Assembly (NCBI GenBank): GCA_009836625.1
Contig: VXVC01000003.1
Coordinates: 15,111-79,110 of the forward strand
Source: Holophagales bacterium
Lineage (GTDB): Bacteria > Acidobacteriota > Thermoanaerobaculia > Multivoradales > Multivoraceae
Direction of reading: 5' to 3'
DNA length: 64,000 bases
The position numbers and the translations under genes were made by a program. Shown piece after piece: positions 58,747 through 64,000 of the stretch; the stretch's first letter is position 1; every line of letters begins with the position of its first letter. The notes under the pieces are model-generated. The model saw nothing but the letters and a program-made list of their open reading frames with translations. It made no database searches and was not told the origin of the DNA.

Positions 58747-61434
58747 ATGGCCGCCGTGACCGCGAAACGTCTCTACCTGATCGACGGCTACTCTACGATC
58801 TTCCGCGCCTTCTACGCGATCCGCGGGCTCTCCACCTCGACGGGAGAGCCGACGAACGCGATCTATGGCTTCATCAACATTCTGCGCAAGCTGCTGCGCG
58901 AGGAGGAGCCGCCACTGCTCGGCATCGCACTCGATGTCGGGCGAGCCACGGTCCGCACCGAGGCGTACGCCGAATACAAGGCGAACCGGGCCCCGATGCC
59001 GGAGGATCTGAAGGCGCAAATGCCCGCGATCCGCCGGGCGATCGAGGCCTTCCGCATCCCGATCCTCGAGCTCGAGCGCTACGAGGCGGACGATGTCATC
59101 GGCACGCTGGGGCGGAAGGCGCAGGACGCGGGCTATGAAGTCACGATCGTCAGCGCGGACAAGGACCTGTTCCAGCTCGTCGGCGATCGCGTCTCGCTGC
59201 TTCACACCGGCCGCGAGAAGACCTACGACCCGGCGCTGGTCGAGCAGGACTTCGGGGTGCCGCCGGGGCAGGTGGTCGATGTACTGGCCCTGGTCGGGGA
59301 CAAGGTGGACAACGTGCCCGGCGTGCCGGGGATCGGCCAGAAGGGCGCTCAGACCCTGATCAGGGAGCACGGCAACCTCCAGGCGCTGCTGGCAGCCGCG
59401 TCCGAACTCAAGCGCAAGGCCTACCGCGAGGGGCTGCAGGAGCACGCCGATCAGGCCCTGCTGTCCAGGGAGCTGGTCACGATCCACACGGACCTGGATG
59501 TTCCGTTCGAGCCCGAGGCCCTGAAGATGGAGTCCCCGGACTACGAGGCGCTGGCCGACCTGTGCCGCGAGTTCGAGTTCTGGAGCCTGCTCAAGGAACT
59601 CGAGAGCGAGAGCGGTGGTCCGGAGATCGAGCCCGCCGTCGTCCTGGACTCCGTCGAGGCGTTCGACGCAGCGGCCCGGGAGATGGGATCCCGGATCGCC
59701 ATTGGCGTCGTCTTCCGGCGCGGCGGCGAGGCGGCCGGGCTCTCCTTCGCGGCGGTGAAGGAGGGTGCCGAGGGCGACGTGGAAGTCGGTCGTGCCTGCT
59801 TCGCCGATTTCCGGACGCCAGGCCTGCGCGAGGCGGTAGCGACGAGGCTGCGGGCGTGGCTTGCCGACCCGGGCCTGGAGCTGGTCGGCCACGACCTGAA
59901 GGAGGCTGTCCGGCTCTGCCCGCAGCGCGAGGGTCGACCGGTGGTCGTTGCTCGCCTGGTGGACACGATGCTGATGGCCTACCTCGTCCACTCCGCCGTG
60001 CGCAGTTTCGGACTGGCGACCGTCGCGCTTGACCGTCTCTTCTACCAGGCGACGACGCCGGCGGACGCGGGTCTCGGTGAACCTGGAGGGCAGGCGGAGG
60101 CGCTGGGCGACGACACCGGGCTACGGCTCTATGCTGCCGAGCAGGTGGTGCTGCCGGCGTTGATCCTCGAGGCGCTCGCGTCGCAGTGGAGCGAGTCGCC
60201 GGGGGCGCGCAAGGTCTACGACCAGATCGAGGCGCCGCTGCTGCCGGTGCTGGCGGCGATGGAGGAAGAAGGCATCGAACTCGACTCCGACGTGCTGGCC
60301 GAGATGTCGCAGGAGCTGGAGCGGAACGCCGGCGTCCTGGCGGATGAGATCTTCGAGCTCGCCGGGGAGCGCTTCAACATCCTGTCGCCGCAGCAGCTAG
60401 GCGTCGTCCTGTTCGAGCACCTGGGCCTGCCGGCGCCCGGCCGGACGCGCAAGACGAAGAAGTACAAGACCGGTGCCGACGTGTTGGAACAGCTCGCCCG
60501 GCAGGGCCACGACGCGCCGGCCAAGGTACTCCAGTACCGGGAACTGACCAAGCTGAAGTCGACCTACGTCGATGCACTGCCGCACCTGGTGGCGGAGGAC
60601 GGCCGTCTCCACACCCGCTACCACCAGGCGGTGGCGGCCACCGGCCGGCTGTCCTCGCACGACCCGAACCTGCAGAACATCCCGATCCGCACCGACATCG
60701 GCCGCCAGGTGCGCCGCGCCTTCCGCGCCCGCGACGGCTACCGGCTCCTGGTCGCCGACTACAGCCAGATCGAGCTTCGCGTGCTCGCTCACATCTCGGG
60801 CGACGAGGCCCTGGTCGACATCTTCCGGCATGGCGGCGACATCCACCGCTCGACCGCGGCCACCGTGTTCGGCGTGGTGCCCGCTCTGGTCACCGACGAG
60901 CAGCGGCGCGCCTCGAAGACGATCAACTTCGGGATCATCTACGGCATGAGCGCCTTCGGCCTGGCCCGCGCGCTGGGCATCGCCCGCGGCGAGGCGCAGG
61001 CCTTCATCGACGCCTACTTCGAGCGCTTCCCCGGTGTGCGCGCCTACACCGAGCAGACCCTGTCCAGCGCCGAGGAGACGCTCCAGGTCGAGACCCTCTA
61101 CGGCCGAGTCCGCTACATCCCCGACATCAAGAGCCGCAACCGGGCGGTGCGCGAGAACGCCCGCCGGATGGCCGTCAATGCCCGCATCCAGGGTACGGCC
61201 GCGGATCTTCTGAAGCTGGCGATGATCGCCGTCGACCGCCGTCTGCGATCGGAACTCGGGGCCGCCCGGCTGCTCCTGACCGTCCACGACGAACTCGTGC
61301 TCGAAGCGCCCTCGGCGGACATGGACGCGCTCGCGTCCCTGGTCCGCGAAGAGATGGAGGGAGTCGCAGATCTCAGCGTTCCCCTTGTCGTCGACATCGG
61401 GACGGGCCCGGACTGGTACGACGCCAAGGCCTAG
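58747..61434 (+). CDS. polA: DNA polymerase I with degenerate 3'-5' exonuclease domain
   Basis: An 895-residue family A polymerase for gap filling and Okazaki-fragment repair. The N-terminal 5' nuclease is intact (YEADDVIGTL, SADKDLFQLV, GDKVDNVPGVPGIGQKGA). The polymerase motifs are intact: DYSQIELR near 671, RRASKTINFGIIYGM near 718 and VHDELVLEA near 844. In the middle, all three exonuclease metal sites are lost: no D-x-E near 316, LKEA in place of LKYD near 382, and YAAEQ in place of YAAED near 461. So proofreading is absent, as in Taq. The GTG at 58756 is a possible alternative start. Confidence 0.95.
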   Translation: MAAVTAKRLYLIDGYSTIFRAFYAIRGLSTSTGEPTNAIYGFINILRKLLREEEPPLLGIALDVGRATVRTEAYAEYKANRAPMPEDLKAQMPAIRRAIEAFRIPILELERYEADDVIGTLGRKAQDAGYEVTIVSADKDLFQLVGDRVSLLHTGREKTYDPALVEQDFGVPPGQVVDVLALVGDKVDNVPGVPGIGQKGAQTLIREHGNLQALLAAASELKRKAYREGLQEHADQALLSRELVTIHTDLDVPFEPEALKMESPDYEALADLCREFEFWSLLKELESESGGPEIEPAVVLDSVEAFDAAAREMGSRIAIGVVFRRGGEAAGLSFAAVKEGAEGDVEVGRACFADFRTPGLREAVATRLRAWLADPGLELVGHDLKEAVRLCPQREGRPVVVARLVDTMLMAYLVHSAVRSFGLATVALDRLFYQATTPADAGLGEPGGQAEALGDDTGLRLYAAEQVVLPALILEALASQWSESPGARKVYDQIEAPLLPVLAAMEEEGIELDSDVLAEMSQELERNAGVLADEIFELAGERFNILSPQQLGVVLFEHLGLPAPGRTRKTKKYKTGADVLEQLARQGHDAPAKVLQYRELTKLKSTYVDALPHLVAEDGRLHTRYHQAVAATGRLSSHDPNLQNIPIRTDIGRQVRRAFRARDGYRLLVADYSQIELRVLAHISGDEALVDIFRHGGDIHRSTAATVFGVVPALVTDEQRRASKTINFGIIYGMSAFGLARALGIARGEAQAFIDAYFERFPGVRAYTEQTLSSAEETLQVETLYGRVRYIPDIKSRNRAVRENARRMAVNARIQGTAADLLKLAMIAVDRRLRSELGAARLLLTVHDELVLEAPSADMDALASLVREEMEGVADLSVPLVVDIGTGPDWYDAKA

Positions 61435-62456
61435 GTCCGCAGCGCCGGAATCACCTGCTCGCCGTACGCCGCCAGCGTCCCCTCCTTGTCGTCGTGCATC
61501 AGGTAGACGGCGAAGTGGTCGACGCCCAGGGACTTCAGTTCCCGGAGCTTCTCGATGTGGTCTTCCGCCGTACCGAGCACGCACAGCCGGTCGACGATGC
61601 CGTCCGGCACGAACTCGGTGTCCGGGTTGCCGCTACGGCCGTGGTGGGTGTAGTCGTATCCCTGCCGCTGGCGAATGTACTCGGCGAGCGCGTGAGGCAC
61701 CTTCGAGTCGTCCTCGCCGTAGCGCATGACGAGGTCGTGGATATGGTTGCCGACCATGCCGCCGAACCAGCGCAACTGGTCCCGCTGGTGCGCCAGGTCG
61801 TCGCCGACGTAGGCCGGCGCCACGACGCAGACGGTGATCGCATTCGAGTCGCGTCCCTCGTCCTCGGCCGCGTCGCGCACCGCCTGGAGCGTCCACTCGA
61901 GGATCTTCGGGTCCGCCAGTTGCAGCACGAAGCCGTCGGCGTGACGGCCGACCGTGTCCAGCGCCTTCGGGCCGTAGGCGGCGAACCACACCGGCAACTC
62001 GGCGCCGCTCTCCTCGCGCCAGGGGATCCGCACCGTCGCGCCGCCCAGGTCCGCATCGCGGCCCGCGAACAGCGCCCGGATGACGTTCATCGCGTTCACC
62101 GACGCCGCGAGTGATTCGGGCCGCCGGCCGATGTAGCGCAGCGCCGAGTCTCCCCGCCCCATCGCGCAGAGGGTGCGTCCCGGGTACATGGAGTCCAGGG
62201 TCGCGAACAGCGAACCCAGCACCGTGATGTCCCGTGTGCCCGGGTTCGTCACCATCGGTCCGACGCCCATCCGCTCCGTCCTCGCCAGGATCTGCGAGAA
62301 GATGACGAACGGCTCCGGCCACAGGACGTGGGAATCGAAGAGCCAGCACTGGTCGAATCCACGGCCCTCGGCCATGACCGCGAGTTCGACCACGCGGGAG
62401 ATCGGCGGGTCCGGCTGGAGGACCACGCCAAAGGACATCTGGTCAGTACTGGTCAT
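61431..62456 (-). CDS. LLM-class (luciferase-like) flavin/F420-dependent oxidoreductase
   Basis: A 341-residue TIM-barrel protein of the bacterial luciferase-like family. The sequence FGVVLQPDPPISRVVELAVMAEG, DSHVLWPEPFVIFSQIL and VGPMVTNPGTRD closely resembles a subgroup annotated as F420-dependent (TIGR03842-like). LPVWFAAYGPKALDTVG is also typical. Whether F420 or FMN is used cannot be told, as no F420-biosynthesis gene lies in the window. A GGAAAGGAG lies before the ATG. Its stop shares a CTAG palindrome with the polA stop. Confidence 0.85.
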   Translation of the reverse strand: MTSTDQMSFGVVLQPDPPISRVVELAVMAEGRGFDQCWLFDSHVLWPEPFVIFSQILARTERMGVGPMVTNPGTRDITVLGSLFATLDSMYPGRTLCAMGRGDSALRYIGRRPESLAASVNAMNVIRALFAGRDADLGGATVRIPWREESGAELPVWFAAYGPKALDTVGRHADGFVLQLADPKILEWTLQAVRDAAEDEGRDSNAITVCVVAPAYVGDDLAHQRDQLRWFGGMVGNHIHDLVMRYGEDDSKVPHALAEYIRQRQGYDYTHHGRSGNPDTEFVPDGIVDRLCVLGTAEDHIEKLRELKSLGVDHFAVYLMHDDKEGTLAAYGEQVIPALRT

Positions 62457-62507
62457 GGCCTTGCTCCTTTCCCGGGGCAGGCCGGGCAGGTTAGCAGCGA
62501 GTGTGGC

Positions 62508-64000
62508 CTACTCCCTCGACCGCAGGATCCGCCGCCGGTCCCCTTCCCGCAGCGTCAGCCGCTGTCGGTCCATGTGCTCGAGCAGCGGAATCGCCCACTT
62601 GCGGGTCAGCCCGAAGCGGTCCTTGAAGTCGGCGACAGTGAAGGTGTCCCAGCCGGTGGCGAGAACGTCGGCCTGGAAGCGTTCCAGGGCGGACGCGGCG
62701 AGGAGCAGTCCGTTCGGAAGCCGAACGAGCTTGCCGCGGTCGACGAGATAGCGGAGCACGCCGTCGAACACCTGGGCCTTGGCCCCCAGGCTGCGACAGA
62801 GCTCCTCGGGAGAGCCCGGGGTCAGGCCCTGCCGCTCGAAGCCCTCCACGAGGTCTCGGGCGAGCTTCGACTCGGCGCCGGTCAGTTCGCCGGTGCGGCC
62901 CGGGAGGGTCACGAGTTCACCCTCGACGACGATGCCCAGGTCCTTGCCGCCGCGGCTCGACCACTCCAGGTAGGCGGAGGCGAGGTCGGCGGCGCGCACG
63001 CCCAGTAGCCGGCGAACCAGTTCGGCCTTCGGCATGCCTCGTGACAGGCGATCGGCGGCGAAGTGCGCTTCGACCAGATGGCGAGCGCGCCGGGTCACGC
63101 GGCGGACGACGGCGGCGGTGACGAAGCGACCTGAGCCTGCCCGCAGCAACAGTCCATCCCGCGCGGCGCCGTTCAGCTCGTCCTCGGCATCGGCGGGGAC
63201 GACGCCCAGGCGCAGGGCAAGTTCGGCCACAGCCAGGCCGGCCTCACGGCCGTCGGCGGTCCACTGCACGGTGGCGGCCTGCCGGTCGCTGGAGTTGAGC
63301 GCCTCGATCGTCGGTCCGAGAGATCTGCCGCGAGGACGCCTCCAGGCCGGGTCGAGGACCTCGCCGCCACCGAGCGTCGTCTGGGGCGAGGGTCTCCGGA
63401 TGACGAAGCGGTCGCTGCGGACCGCCACCAGCGGCTCGTCGAGCCGGACTTCGGCCACCGCCTCCTGACCGGGCGCCAGGCGCTCGGCCTCGAGTGGCCG
63501 CAGCTTGCCCATCCGCTGCGCGGCGTTGACGTGAAGCCGCACCGGGCTGCTGCCCTCGAGCGGCTCGGGCGCCGTGGAAAGCAGACGGCAGCGCACGAGC
63601 AGGGAAGTCGTGGCGCGGTAGACACCGGGGGCGGTCAGTTCGTGGCCGCGGGCGACCTGTTCGAGGTCGACGCCGACGAGCTGGAGCGACGTGCGCTCAC
63701 CGGCCTCCGCCTGTTGGCGGCGGTCGCCGTGAACCTCGATGCTGCGCACCCGGGCACGGCCGACGTCGGGCAGGATGTCCAGCTCGTCGCCGACGCTCAC
63801 GATGCCACGGGCGAGGGTGCCCGTAACCAGCACACCGAGTCCGCGCAGGTGGAACGCACGGTCGATCGGCAGGCGGGCAGGCAGGGAGCGATCGCGGTCG
63901 ATCGGGGTCGCCGACCTGGCAAGCTCCACCAGGGCCGCGCGGAGTCGTTCCAGGCCCTCGCCGGTCTCGGCGGACACCGGCAGGATCGGCGCGCCGGCGA
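62508..64000 (-). CDS. selB: selenocysteine-specific elongation factor SelB, C-terminal part (5' end outside window)
   Basis: This frame runs off the right edge, so only about the last 497 residues are seen. It starts in the end of the GTPase domain (ILPVSAETGEG), continues through EF-Tu-like beta-barrels (RAFHLRGLGVLVTGTLARG, VRSIEVHGDRRQQAEAGER), and ends in the winged-helix repeats that bind the SECIS hairpin (TVADFKDRFGLTRKWAIPLLEHMDRQRLTLREGDRRR at about the last 40 residues). The GTPase signature motifs lie outside. SelB brings Sec-tRNA to UGA codons, so this genome probably makes selenoproteins. No other sel gene is in the window. Confidence 0.92.
   Translation of the reverse strand, partial: AGAPILPVSAETGEGLERLRAALVELARSATPIDRDRSLPARLPIDRAFHLRGLGVLVTGTLARGIVSVGDELDILPDVGRARVRSIEVHGDRRQQAEAGERTSLQLVGVDLEQVARGHELTAPGVYRATTSLLVRCRLLSTAPEPLEGSSPVRLHVNAAQRMGKLRPLEAERLAPGQEAVAEVRLDEPLVAVRSDRFVIRRPSPQTTLGGGEVLDPAWRRPRGRSLGPTIEALNSSDRQAATVQWTADGREAGLAVAELALRLGVVPADAEDELNGAARDGLLLRAGSGRFVTAAVVRRVTRRARHLVEAHFAADRLSRGMPKAELVRRLLGVRAADLASAYLEWSSRGGKDLGIVVEGELVTLPGRTGELTGAESKLARDLVEGFERQGLTPGSPEELCRSLGAKAQVFDGVLRYLVDRGKLVRLPNGLLLAASALERFQADVLATGWDTFTVADFKDRFGLTRKWAIPLLEHMDRQRLTLREGDRRRILRSRE

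Overview
This 64 kb window is high-GC, densely coded DNA from a Gram-negative bacterium. No gene-free stretch exceeds about 180 bases. LPS core genes (kdtA, lpxK), lipoproteins, a secretin and type IV pilus-like parts show an outer membrane. Several large exported FG-GAP/ASPIC-UnbV (CRTAC1-type) proteins with TPR domains, a secretin ending in a cohesin-like domain, sigma/anti-sigma pairs and a SelB fragment together suggest an uncultured Acidobacteriota or a relative. That placement is inference: there is no rRNA or other strong marker here.

Layout. 1-710: a 17-bp tandem repeat and a small RelE/ParE-type toxin-antitoxin pair. 723-3879 (minus): a membrane-anchored MutS-like ATPase and a serine hydrolase. 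3973-10757 (plus): a complete branched-chain-amino-acid-type ABC importer with an acyl-CoA synthetase inside the operon. 10824-14734: tyrA (minus), then a dipeptidase / Nudix / metallo-beta-lactamase-fold operon. 14750-20732 (minus): two CRTAC1 proteins and a TPR protein, translationally coupled. 20745-23128 (minus): a sigma factor and a bactofilin-like membrane protein. 23174-30341 (plus): a CysQ-like phosphatase, rmlB-rmlA-rmlC, a DUF4301 protein, a TVP38/TMEM64 membrane protein and a MerA-like flavoprotein. 30348-33318: pcnB, and divergently a class III CoA-transferase with a MaoC hydratase. 33322-38238 (minus): citrate synthase, queE and aconitase. 38371-38961: AlgH/YqgE.

38966-51226 (minus) is the most distinctive block. 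It is one tightly packed, roughly 12-kb run encoding an ECF-type sigma factor, a zinc-finger anti-sigma factor, a short secretin-like periplasmic protein, GspF, GspE, PilM/N/O/P-like proteins, a secretin lipoprotein with TPR and cohesin-like ends, three pilin-like proteins and dUTPase. It mixes type II secretion and type IV pilus parts and appears to carry its own regulator. No retraction ATPase, prepilin peptidase or major pilin of the usual kind is in the window.

51369-53632: kdtA-lpxK. 53652-55061: a sodium-dependent NSS transporter. 55152-58688: a 1,178-residue exported TPR/FG-GAP/ASPIC protein. 58747-61434: DNA polymerase I whose 3'-5' exonuclease site is destroyed. 61431-62456: a luciferase-like oxidoreductase. 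62508-64000: the C-terminal part of SelB, cut by the window edge, implying selenocysteine use.

A recurring regulatory feature is a -10-like hexamer only 6 to 10 bases before the start codon of the first gene of a transcription unit, which suggests frequent leaderless transcripts. All gene identities come from reading motifs and context by eye, without database searches.
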